Assembly: GCF_029227915.1 (NCBI RefSeq)
Contig: NC_079886.1
Span: 5,954,001-6,014,000, forward strand
DNA: 60,000 bases
Direction of reading: 5' to 3'
DNA from: Hydractinia symbiolongicarpus
Taxonomy: Eukaryota > Cnidaria > Hydrozoa > Anthoathecata > Hydractiniidae
The notes below the pieces were generated by a model. It did not search any database. It had not been told where the DNA came from and saw nothing but the letters and a program-made list of their open reading frames with translations. The translations under genes were made by a program, and so were the position numbers. Positions 42,453 to 53,343 of the stretch are shown one piece after another; position 1 is the first letter of the stretch, and each line of letters starts with the position of its first letter.

Positions 42453-42712
42453 CTAATCGTAGGAACCGTCATCACTATCATTGACGTTAGGGTTCTCAAG
42501 ACGTGGGTGAGAAGCCATCAACTGATGTCCCTCCACAGTCACAGAAGGAACAATGTCGAAAAGGTAAAGTGATGGCAACAGCGATGACCTTTGTTCTTGT
42601 GCTTCTACGATGCAGTTTCTTTCCATCCGCTTATGGTTACTTCGTCCCATTCGTTGCTAGTCATGATGTCCGACAACACGATAAGACATTTTGCATGGAG
42701 GGGTTTCGTTAG
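42453..42712 (-). pseudogene. Possible transposase C-terminal relic
   Basis: Minus-strand frames here include SNEWDEVTISGWKETAS followed by a stop. A shifted frame then ends in an acidic tail (NVNDSDDGSYD). The W-x2-V-x-x-x-x-x-W arrangement is reminiscent of the C-terminal part of pogo/Tigger-type DDE transposases, but no catalytic region is present. Weak, pattern-based call. Confidence 0.22.
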
Positions 42713-44899
42713 GGTCAGCGTTATCTTTAATTTCATATTATTATTTTTTTACTTTAGCAATCCCGGTTTGTATCTGTTAAGTATAGTATTTTCAAAACAG
42801 TTAACGCTTCCATCTTTTAAGCCTATTGTTCTATGCAAAATCAAGGGACTACAACAAATGAGACATATTTCACAAAGATTATTTCACAAAGATGACGCTA
42901 TTCTCCTTCTGTCACTTTACTTATCATTTGACCACGCAAAAACGTATAAAATAAGTCAAGCTGGAAATCTTTTATCCCAGTTCCATTTCTTGGGATTCGA
43001 AATAAGGATCTAGCATATCATTGCTGATCTTTAAACTGGTGTAACGGCGTGACGTAAAAATATATTTTCTTATTACGACGTTAATGTATTTTATTTTCTA
43101 TTCTACTCATCTCATTATTCACAGTCCTTTGAGAGTTTCAGCAAAAAATTTATTATATATATATAGTGGCTTTATTGCATTAGCAGTGTTACTTACCTGA
43201 AGATGTAAAAGTTTATTTACGAAAAGCTTCGTGTATTTTATTGCAAATTTTATATGTTCTTTTATATAATAATTGCTGATCTTGTAGACTCATTTTTATT
43301 GAGAAAGGTATTCTACTCGAGGTATGTTCCTACCAAATCTCCAGTCATAAGTTAATTGCATCGGCAAGAATGTTCAATCTAACAATGTTACAAAGATTAG
43401 GCGTATTACTGTTCATTTTTCATTTTCATGTACAGGCTTTTTTTCTTACATCGGTAGATTTTTATGACCATATTGATACATAAGATTGAATTTTGAGTTT
43501 AAATCAACAATTTTTTTGTTAATACACTCCGCATAAAAAATGATAGATTAATTGTGACTTGACACCAGGAGATTGGACGATTGCAAATTGATAAATGACC
43601 CTGTGCAAAGAAGTCGAAGAAAGGCAAGATCGGCAAGCTAGGCAAGCCTGATCTGAATTGCATGTGAGAAAAAAAATGCTCTATTTACTCCTTTTCTTAG
43701 ATAGACAACAAATGAGTTATATATTTAACATACATTTTGGGACTGCAGCTAGCCAGCAATAGATAACAAATAAGCTGATGAGCTGCTATTCAGGTAAAAA
43801 GTTGAAGTTGAAAAACTCGTCTGAACCTAGTTGTTCTTCGATATTGAAGTAGGATAAGGAAACTTCAGAGTAAGAAAAGAGATCGCCGATCCATGTTGTT
43901 CTCGTCGTTGCGGCAAACATTGTAAAAGTCGTTTTGCAGACCTTTTTGATTTTGAGGTTTGGTTCAGTGTGAAATGTCTCTTAATATAAGACATTGGCAG
44001 TATGTTCTGATTTGTAATAATTAAGAAGAATCCTGCTGATATATTATAGCTAGATTTGAATGCACTGGAATTACATGTATCGTCTATCATAGCTTTTTTT
44101 CATATCGTATATACAAGCAAGCTGTGGTTGATTTATATCAGAAATAAAGCAGAATATTACTGTAAAATACTTATTAATATATTTTTCTTAAAAACAGAAC
44201 CCAAATGGCACTAAATTTAATTTTCAGCCGAGCTTTTCTCTTTTTAAAGCGCGTTTCACCCATTTCGGTTTCGTAACTGGAGTTTTTTTTTAATTTCTAC
44301 TTGTACAAATAAAAATCATTACAAATTTTTGCATGCGTATAGTTCTTACACAGGTGGCTTTTCTGTCTGTGTCAGGTTCGGAATTCTTGGAGATGTTTTT
44401 CCTTTACCAAGCAAAGGTTGTGCTTGATAAAGTTTAAATGAAACTGTTGTCGCTTTACAAATTATCTGTGTCATTTTCTATTTTGTACCTTTTCACCAGA
44501 TACAAATTTGTAGAATTTAGGCCATTTATTTCGGAGCGTTTATTCATTGCAACTCTTGAATCTTATTTTTTGTCACGGAAAGGACTTATGCTGGTTCGCG
44601 TTTTACCTTATTATTATTGGCTTGTTTGCAACTCTTGTTTAAATTAAATGTAAAATTCACTACAAACACGATAAAAATAAAACAATACTTTGTAAAGATT
44701 ATTATAATCGTATTCTTATATTCAGCAGTTATATAAACATGTGCACACTAGCAATTTTTTGCTGTGATGTTCTAAAATTTGGAAATTTTTTGTAGAAGTT
44801 GTAGAACTTCGGATTGCATATTAGATTAAACATAATATTACACCAATTCAAGCATGAAGTTTTATACCTCTATGATTTTACGTATTTTAATATTTTATA
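42713..44899. other. Intergenic, no confident gene
   Basis: A+T-rich. The 140-codon frame at 42591-43013 and the 87-codon minus-strand frame at 43827-44090 are the longest here. Neither has a domain, flanking splice pair or partner copy. The second contains several dibasic sites but no signal peptide or amidation motif. Confidence 0.45.
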
Positions 44900-45413
44900 C
44901 TAGTCGATAAGGCCCGTGGAAAAAATTCGCTTAGGCAGAAGTACATTAGATAAGAGAACCATAACTTGTACAGGATCCTATATATTTTCTTGATCGACGT
45001 TTCAAGATCTATACCATTAAGGCAACAGGTATAGAAATTTCTAAAGAATTCTTTTGTACTTTTGGGGGAACTTTGGTTACGTCAGCAAAATTTTTAAACC
45101 TTTATAATAGATTTAGTCACAGTCTGTCATTCTTAGCCTTTCGTAGCCTTTTTGTCTGTGTGTGCTTTATTTCATTCTAATTTATGTATTTTAATTTATT
45201 CTATTTACTTGTACAGTACTTTATTTTTCCAAGAAGTTAAAAAAAAAGTAAAAAAAAAAGTTTACGTCTGTCTAAGAGCATTGACGTTGCGCCGTAACGT
45301 CAGAAAGATTAAAAAATTAGACCTATCTTCCTCAGCTAAATCAAAGGCAAATAAACACATTTACTTTGCTTGTCACAGACAGACGAACACAGTCTTCGTA
45401 TGATTATAAGAGA
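44900..45413 (-). mobile_element. Helitron-like element H7
   Basis: The 3' end is CTAG at 44900 with a degraded hairpin; the 5' end reads TCTCTTATAATCATACG from 45413, followed by T. It is flanked by A on the 3' side. It shares interior segments with the other copies. The TGACGTCA sites have decayed (for example TTACGTCA at 45064). The frame at 45152-45403 is within the element and not a gene. Confidence 0.7.
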
Positions 45414-45823
45414 TGTCCTTTATAAAAAATATTAAGACAGGCACTTGTGCAGGTTGTAAATATACTTTTTTCCTCTTTCTCTCTTTTTCCGACGTTTAGT
45501 GTTAAAAAATCATGCTCAGTTGTTATGGTAAATGGTAATTTATAGTAATTACCCCATTTTTTATGGCTAACTCTATATCCATGCACTAATCTAACATTTA
45601 TTAAAACATCAAAGTATCAAGCTCAACTGAATAACAATAAATCACCACCATAATCATGTTGTTACCTGTCATAATATTATTGCTTGCAACCGTTGAATTA
45701 ATTGCAGCATTATTCGCAGGAACTTCTCATTTACAGCTAGAATTCAAAAAATGACATTATGTGATAATTAACGCTTGAGAAAAATATATTAAAATTCAAA
45801 ATGCAATACAAAACGGTCAATTG

Positions 45824-45870
<47 letters not shown>

Positions 45871-45871
45871 T
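45824..45871. repeat. (CTTT)n microsatellite
   Basis: Twelve tandem CTTT units, uninterrupted. Confidence 0.98.
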
Positions 45872-48773
45872 AAAATCCGTTGATAAAGCTTATACTTCCT
45901 TGGAGTTAACGCGACTTGAATTAATTGGTTGCCACTAAATCACATTTCCTTACAAAGAAGATTGCTTAATCTAATAAGTTCTGTAGGTGTGCAGCTACCA
46001 CGCATTGTTAGTATCATGATGTTGCAACTTATAATGAGACAAATTTAAGTTTGATAGGGATTCTTAGCAAAGATTTAATCTAGTGGGATTAGACAATTAA
46101 ATTTACCACAATATGATCAGGTCCTATTTAAGCTGTTAGAGTAGCAAGTACTAGTCACGACTAACAGCTTCTAGTTTAAAGACAAGCCTCTAACCATGAC
46201 GATATAAAGATATTGAAGAAATCTGCGCTATAAATTTTTAAGGAAGTGTGACTACAGTCGAAACTATGCAATTATGGTACAAGTTCTCGTTTAAGATTTA
46301 ATATTCCATGAATTTTACCGCAAAACGATTCTTTTCCTTGCAAAATAAAACCAAAATTAACTGTCATCAATTAGTGGCAGGATGTGAATATTTAATCAAA
46401 ATAGAGTTATTGAGGTATAGTATGAAATATCATACCTTCCGAATGTTGGTTCAACAATTTGTAAGTAAGCTTTTTGATGACAATTTTACAAAATATATTT
46501 TTGCTCTAACAATGATAATTTTGAAATCAGCTATCCGATTTTGCGGAGGAAACTGTTCGAAAGTAAAAATGTGTAAACGGTAACATAAGCTTTATTTGTG
46601 TTTTCCTGACTTAATACTTATAACAACCGATTGTAACCGACTGTGGTGTAGCACTCATCTCTTTAACACAACAATATTAGTTAAAAGTTTAAATTTTACA
46701 GATAATAAAAGAGCTAAACGGTAATGGTGCTTTTCACCAATGAAGCTATCTTTACTGTATCTTACGCAGCTATCTGTATTGACTACAGGGTCAGAGCGGT
46801 ATGGCTTAATGAAGTTGGAAATTTTCCTGGGCCAAATAATAGGTTCTGTAGTATAACAAACTTAACATAGCATCTGTTAGGTTGTATAAACGGGTTATCT
46901 AATATTTGTTTTGTTTTAGTGATTTTGAGTTATAAATCTTTATCATTTCAATATCAAATGGATGCGAAACTTCTAACATTGCAGAAAAAAAGTATGAGAT
47001 ATCTTTCGCATTAGCAAAAAATCTTAAGCAGCGTTATTTTATTAAACCCAAGTAGTTTACACATGACAGAATCAACTTTTTTCTCTCCCGGGAACATATA
47101 ATCAGCGTATAACTTAAAGCTGTTTTTACAAAATATGCAACGCCATAACAGTGCACAATAGTGTTTTTAGCGACTAGCTTTAGTTATTATGTTCTTGAAA
47201 GAGATTAAGGGGACTATTTAGAGATAATTAAAGAAGAAGAGGAAGATAAACTATATAGACTTTAAATCACGAGGACAAATCTTGCAGATCATACTTGGTG
47301 AACTATTAACTTTGTTTATACTGATGGAGAGGATTCCTCCGCAAACTCACTTCTTATAACGCCAAAAATATTGCTTCAGCTGTGCTATAAAACGTGGTCA
47401 TTTTTTCAAAATTTTATTTTAAATGTTACCTTGGCAACAGTGCTGCTAAACGTGGTCTCAGAAATAAAATCTGATTTTTAAAAAAAATGAAGATGTCATA
47501 GCAAATTTTCTAACGTCAGCAAATTTTTATCTCCTCCAATCAATTTCTTTTATGCCTCACTATATTCCTGCCAACCTTTATCAAAATAGCTTAAGCCTTA
47601 AGTTATGTAACGTAGTGGTTTAATCCCCCTTTTCCTGCTTTTTCTTATTTGAGTGTAATAAAAAAAACCAACATGTCCCAAAAATAAAATGAAAGGATAT
47701 AGAGGATACAGACTAATATTTTGTGCAAGTGACTAATATGCATTTACTGAAGTTCTATGACTCGCCAACTTAGCGACAAAAAATCTAAATAACAAACCAA
47801 GTAAATATTGTTCTTCTTTTTTTGGCGATTTGTAAAAAGTTTTGGAAATTGTTAATTTCAATTAAAACCACAAAGGTTATAATTTCTTAAGCTGGTCTTC
47901 CGAATTTTTTTTCTTCGTTTTAAATATGTTTCCTTGTCGTAACTTCCTGGAAATCCACGGTAATTAACCCGCTGAGAAAAGGCGCGAAAATTTGCAAGTC
48001 GTTACTAGCAGCCATCTTTAGCTCACATACGGAAAATTGAGTATTTTAATGTACATTTCCACTTATCTGTTCAGTCATTGTCACTGAATAATTTGAATAT
48101 TATTATATCATGTCATGAACAAGCAAGTTTATCTTTCCTTCGTTGTTACCAGAAATTAAAAATGATTAAAACATTTAAGAGCTAGTCGAAAGAGAGCAGC
48201 TATGTAAAATATTGTGTTTGATAAGGACTATTTGGTTTCATGATTTGTATGATGGATGACGGGTGGATGAGGAAAATAAATAAACTTTTATAATTCCAAA
48301 TACTCTTGATAGACTTTTTCTATATAAATTATAATATACATACACTAAATAAATTTATGTAATATACAAATACTTTTTTCCTCATCAAAAACTTTGGGTC
48401 AAAATTTCGGCATACATAATAATTTCTACAGATCACTTTTATCCAATAAACTAAACTAAATAAAAAATACTTAAAAACATAAAATAGTTTTTAGACCAGC
48501 TAAGTAACAGCATGAAAATATACGAATATGTAATATACAACGTAAAATGTATTGAAAAAGTATGAACAAATAAATATGAAAAATATACAACATCCAGTAT
48601 AAAGCAGTCAATATAGATATATAATATAATTTATATGTATTTATGTAAAAATCTGAGCAGACCAGCTTACATCTTTCTTGTTTTCTGATCATAATTGTTT
48701 CCACAACAATACCAGCTTGATGTGGGTACATGTTACTTTGTTTATATGCTGTTACAGCGATGTTAATATGAAA
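45872..48773. other. Intergenic, no gene seen
   Basis: A+T-rich sequence. The 91-codon frame at 46308-46583 has no recognisable motif. It may include downstream untranslated sequence of the next gene. Confidence 0.5.
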
Positions 48774-49265
48774 TCATCGGCGACTTCTCGTCTTGAAAGC
48801 TTTTCTCATTTGTTTTAAATCAACTTTTTCATAATAGTCATTATTTAAAATTGAGTTGATTAAATGAACTGCAACTAAATGTACAAACAAAAGAAATTAA
48901 TGATAATATAACTGAGAAAGGGTGATACATCTGTATACGAACAACAAACAATTCTTATAGTTGATGCTTTACAGGTGTAGATGCTTAACTATTATCAAGA
49001 TAATATATTCAATACAAACAAAAACAAAAAAAGAAAATCACATTTCTGTTGTAAAGGTTTTTCATGTACTAGAAATTTAAGTTCGTATCATATTTATATG
49101 GCTCAGTTATAGCGCAATAACAATCTCTAATAACTTACATTTTTGTGTCATATCTGGAGTTGCTTCTTTGACAACTTTCAGACCTTTTGTGTGCAGCCTA
49201 CGTGTTGAAAAGCTGAAGATATTTGTTACTGAGAGCATTATGATGATCAGATGAAGTAACTTCAT
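48774..49265 (-). CDS. Small secreted protein 2, two exons
   Basis: Relative of the gene at 37665-38018. Exon 1 is 49139-49265, from ATG to donor GTAAGT. Exon 2 is 48774-48868, after acceptor TTGCAG, ending in TGA. The 270 bp intron is phase 1, as in gene 1. The 222 coding bases give 73 residues. The N-terminus MKLLHLIIIMLSVTNIF is a clear signal peptide; then come STRRLHTKGL, a Cys-free basic chain, DYYEKVDL and a very basic end (KTRSRR). A TTTAG acceptor 6 bp earlier would hit a stop at once, so the second AG is chosen. A TATAAA box on the minus strand at 49307-49312 lies about 42 bp before the ATG. It is probably secreted; function and receptor are unknown. Confidence 0.65.
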
Positions 49266-49306
49266 GTCTTATGGGTGTTTTCATGTTTAATGATATCTAA
49301 GCATGG

Positions 49307-49312
49307 TTTATA
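49307..49312 (-). promoter_or_regulatory. TATA box of small secreted protein 2
   Basis: TATAAA on the minus strand, 42-47 bp before the start codon at 49265. This would leave a very short leader. Confidence 0.4.
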
Positions 49313-51687
49313 TGTATTTAATCAACATACACTTGTACCCACGAAGGAAGGAAGTATTCAACAATGCTACGTGTAGGATGGTAATGTGAACGAATATTGT
49401 AATTAACATTTGCATATGGTTAGGGAAATAAAAGTTGCAAATCTGACCTCTTGTCCTCATGATGTAGAGAAAGTTGATAATTGATTGATTGCTGATAAAA
49501 ACTTTGCGTTAAATTAAGTTTAAAACCAATAACCTTTATCTGACTTTGGTTTTCCTTAAGAACTTTTTTTACCTAGCATCCCAGTAATATAGCAAATACA
49601 CTTTCTCCATCTATAGACACAGGGCCAAAACATTTTTTGTCGTGTCGATACAAAACCCGTCCCTCCAAGGTCTAATTAACAAAAGATTACGGACATGAGA
49701 CATGATGCAAGTCATTTAATTCTAACGAACCGGAAGACGATAGATCGCAAGTAATAATAGTTTCCTTAATGAATTGCCTTATATGGATGTGTGGATCCGC
49801 TTTGATGACATTTGTGATAAAACAATTTTTACTTGCTACTTAAGATGTGAAGACTTTCATTTACATATTGGTAAAGTACAAAAACAATGCTTTCTACTAA
49901 AAGGTCTGGTTTTTTGTCAAAGTACATTGCTTTTATTGCGACAGATAACATCGATGATTCATTTTCAGATTACACTTGACAATGCGTGCATTGCTTATGA
50001 GCAATGTTATTTGTGTGGTTGATCACCATTGTTTTGTGTTGACACTTACACACTGATAACTTTAATACGTAACGTTTGTGATAACAATAGAATTTTCTGT
50101 TTCTACATCGACAGTGTCAGTCAATACTTAACTGTATTCTAAACATAATATTTACAGAAATAGCCATTTTTGGTCATTTTCGCAGTTACATAATATGGTC
50201 AATACTGTTATACCAGTATGGTTTTTGATCATGGATTTATTGTCGCTGAAAGGTACTACGTTTGAGAGTTACTCTTTGCAAGTTTATACCCTATTTCTAT
50301 GCAGAGGGTAGGTAGGCTGAAACAACCCATCGCTATGGAAAATATCATCTCCGGGGTGTAGCTTGTGTTTCTTAGCAGGCAGATTTCCTCAAATCTTTCT
50401 CGTGAAGTCGCAACAACTTCCTTTGGCTTTGAATTTTATTCACGTATTTGGCGTTGAATGAAACGAGTTTTGTACAAAAAATTTCTTCTTTTTTTTTCCT
50501 GCATTGTCTTGTTCTACGCTTCTGACCAAGTCTATACTTCTAACCTTTGACTCTAGTTTCTGGATTTTCCGTTTAATTTTACTACTTTTAAGGGGGTGTA
50601 AGTTTCCGTAAACGGCCCATAAATTTTTTATAAATTTAGTGACTTAAACTGGATTTCCACTCAGGAACAAAACGGATTGGAACGGAACAAAAGTAGGACT
50701 TTGATTGGCTATTCTGCTTTTTTTTTTTCCTTTGTTTCCATAAACATTTTAAGTTCCTGTTTGCAAGAAAAGTTGAAACTATTCCAACTTTCCATTCGGA
50801 TCAGAAGGAAAATATTATCAACGAGTCAGATTCCAGAAGTCACAATTTAAGCTTTAAAGCATGTCGAGTAAAAAGAAAAGCTGTTTGTATTGGACAAAGT
50901 TTTCTCAGGATAACAAAAAGGTAATTTAAAATTAAATTTCACTTGTTTACAAATGAACGCTAGTGCCATATCAACCAAAAGTTTAAATGATGTAATAAAA
51001 CATTAGTCTACTGTCTGAACAAAACTTTAAACTCTATAATCAACCTCCTAGTATTTCACTTTACTTTCGCTGTGAGCTATCATCCTGGCTGAAAGTAAGG
51101 ACGACTACAAATGTGGAAGCAACCTGGAGCTTGTAATGTTTTTCTTTATATTTGTTGGTAATCTCCCGTAATAACGAAATTCAAATGTCACAGCTGTGAA
51201 GTCAACGATTACTAAAAACGTCGACAGATAGAAAGTATAAGGTCTATAAATGTCTTCATCTCTCTTAACTTATTGTTATGTACTACTTGAATTGTTTCAG
51301 CGTGTTAATTTCTTATAAAGATTTCTAGGGTTTATTCCCATTATGTCGCTGTATTACAAGGTTCTTTTTGCTCAAAATTTTGCCATGTTTCAAAGTTTTA
51401 AGAAAACACAAATCTTAGATGCAATCAAGGCGAATTCTCAAACTTTTCGGAAAGGGTCAAGAAATTACTGCAAAACAATATATAAATACTAAACAGAAAT
51501 AATATTTAGAAATATTCCATTTCAAGCTGTTTCTCTAGAACATGGTTGATATTTAAGTCACCTTGTCTGATTTCATGGTCTGTAAAGTATTCAAGGTCCG
51601 GCAGACACCCTTTCGTAAATGTTACGTCACCACACCTTTAAGTTAGTCTGCAATGCATAAAACGAGTCACCAAATGAGAATAAAGTA
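49313..51687. other. Intergenic, one weak exon candidate
   Basis: Mostly A+T-rich. The frame at 49774-50022 is unsupported. Around 50640-50760 there is a CCAAT-type GATTGGCT and a region that could be a promoter, just before the exon candidate at 50861. Confidence 0.45.
50861..50920 (+). CDS. Candidate first exon
   Basis: ATG in a fair context (AAAGCATGTCG) opens 20 codons (MSSKKKSCLYWTKFSQDNKK) to a donor AAAAAG|GTAATT, phase 0. No following exon in frame was found up to 53 kb, so it remains a weak candidate and could be chance. Confidence 0.2.
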
Positions 51688-52352
51688 AGGGCGACACGAA
51701 AGACTTTTTCATGAAATTTTTATAAACGAAACAAGGGAAGGTAGAGTCACCTAACGGCTTTGTCGACCTAGAAGATGAATCCGGAAACGTGAGAGAAGAC
51801 CCCATGCGGAAGAACGTACCATCTAAAAGTTGGCTGCGGTTAAGTGTCTTCCTCTGACAGGTAATAGACCAAACAGTTATACTACCACTATGCAGCAAGA
51901 GTTCACAGGTTATATTGTGAATTATAGGGCAGACTCTTTTCAGCGTTTTTACATAAAGAAAGAATCAAATGCCGAATGTAAAAAAATTTAAATAGTCATA
52001 TGGGTGATTTTAATTGGCTGATAGAAGATATGTTGCAAAAATAGTCATATGGGTGATTTTAATTGGTTGATAGAAGATATGTTGCAAAAATAGTCATATG
52101 GGTGATTTTAATTTGTTAATAGAAGATATGTTGCAAAAATGTGTTGCAACAACCTGTAGAGGGTAGCGACACAATAAAACATTTTAACTGCAACAAAATA
52201 GAATAAATCTATTTTGTGCCCGTGTTGCAGCAACAATTTTTTTGATGTGTTGCATCAAATTATTGGTTATGGGACATGAAGAGATTTTTACATGCGCGTA
52301 CAATGTATTATGTTGCATTGGATGCACACGAAAAAATTCCCTCGTGTCGCCC
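51688..52352. mobile_element. MITE-like element with TA flanks
   Basis: Perfect 11 bp terminal inverted repeats, GGGCGACACGA at 51689 and TCGTGTCGCCC ending at 52352, are bordered by TA on both sides. Imperfect similarity extends further inward (a TTTTTC-TG stretch). At about 665 bp without a transposase frame it fits a non-autonomous TA-inserting DNA transposon (Tc1/mariner or PIF type). The frame at 51638-51898 crosses its edge and is not called as a gene. Confidence 0.65.
51991..52137. repeat. Three tandem 49 bp repeats
   Basis: Units at 51991, 52040 and 52089 are nearly identical (AATAGTCATATGGGTGATTT at the start, ATATGTTGCAAA at the end). They lie inside the MITE-like element, and repeated TGTTGCA motifs continue to its right. 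Confidence 0.95.
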
Positions 52353-53343
52353 TAGCTTAACACAACACATTTAACTTTTATCTGTTATCATATAAAATTG
52401 GAAATTCTATATTTACATCTTTTTAATTTACCTTACTAAAAACCTTACAATAAATATACACGATACAAAAATGAAGGAATTTATTAATTATCTTAGAATA
52501 TTTGAGTGAATATCAAGGGATTCTTTTGATGAGAATTTTCAAGTTGTTTTGAGAAGATGCCTTTCGAAAAAAAATTGAGCACATTGGAGGACATTTTTCT
52601 AAAGAAATTGAGAAGATTTGGGAAGATTTTAAAAGTAACGCCACAAGAAAAATTTGTTTCTATAGTCATGGAGCATTTCTACGTATTTTAAAAGAAAAAA
52701 AATTGTCACAGACTATACAGTTTTGTAAAGCTAAAAATGGAGAGATTTGAGAAGAAAGTTGTTCAAATATATGCGTTTGGTGGAAATATTAATGAGTCTT
52801 GGGGAGATTTGAGGGGTCAATTTTAAATAAACAGCGCAAATTTTATAAAGCAAATGAGAAATTAAATGAAAATCTTAAAAGTAATGCTTAACCAAAAATC
52901 ATAATAGTAATCATAATAGATTTAAAAAACAATGATGAAAATTATAAAACAAAAAGTTCATATCGAGTTTTATTATGTAGATTTTCAATAGAGAAAAACC
53001 ATGAATGTAAAAAATATTTTAAGTGAGACATTATTTAAAAAGACATTTATTCATTCATTCATTTATTTATTTATCTATTTATTTATCTATCTATCTATCT
53101 ACCTATTCCAACTATGAATATTTGAAGTACGTGAAAACTGAAGTGTTCACAAATCTTTATTTAAACTAAGCACGTCAGAAAACAGGTATGAGCATCACTA
53201 GGGCGACAATCAAAGTTTCAGTCATTTTTTCGATAAATACTTAATAAATTACTTTCATTTTGCTTGAAACAAATATACAAAAATTCGTTTAAACGGGTTA
53301 CAAAAAATCACGATCAGTGCTAAAATTAATGAGAAAACAAAAA
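52353..53343. other. Downstream flank of the ankyrin-RING gene
   Basis: No gene seen. Contains GAGAAGATTTG-rich sequence at 52550-52830 and an ATTT/ATCT microsatellite at about 53045-53103. On the minus strand AATAAA at 53156-53161, 183 nt after the ankyrin-RING stop, is a reasonable polyadenylation signal. Confidence 0.5.
53045..53103. repeat. ATTT/ATCT microsatellite
   Basis: Tandem tetranucleotides grade from ATTC and ATTT into ATCT. Confidence 0.95.

Larger units (their letters stand above)
39601..42459. other. Intergenic with a palindrome; no confident gene
   Basis: A+T-rich. It holds the perfect palindrome at 40509-40556 and a possible relic of the secreted-protein family near 41398-41460. 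The frames at 40881-41141 and 41438-41663 are open on both strands and lack decisive features. Confidence 0.5.

Noticed and set aside
42591-43013. 140-codon plus-strand frame
   Set aside because: Low-complexity hydrophobic composition typical of A+T-rich random frames; no domain recognised.
43827-44090. Possible neuropeptide precursor with KR/RR sites
   Set aside because: No signal peptide, no amidation glycine before the dibasic sites and no repeated peptide.
32757-49265. A ligand-receptor pairing between the secreted proteins and the GPCR
   Set aside because: Proximity on one 60 kb window is the only argument; nothing in the sequences links them.
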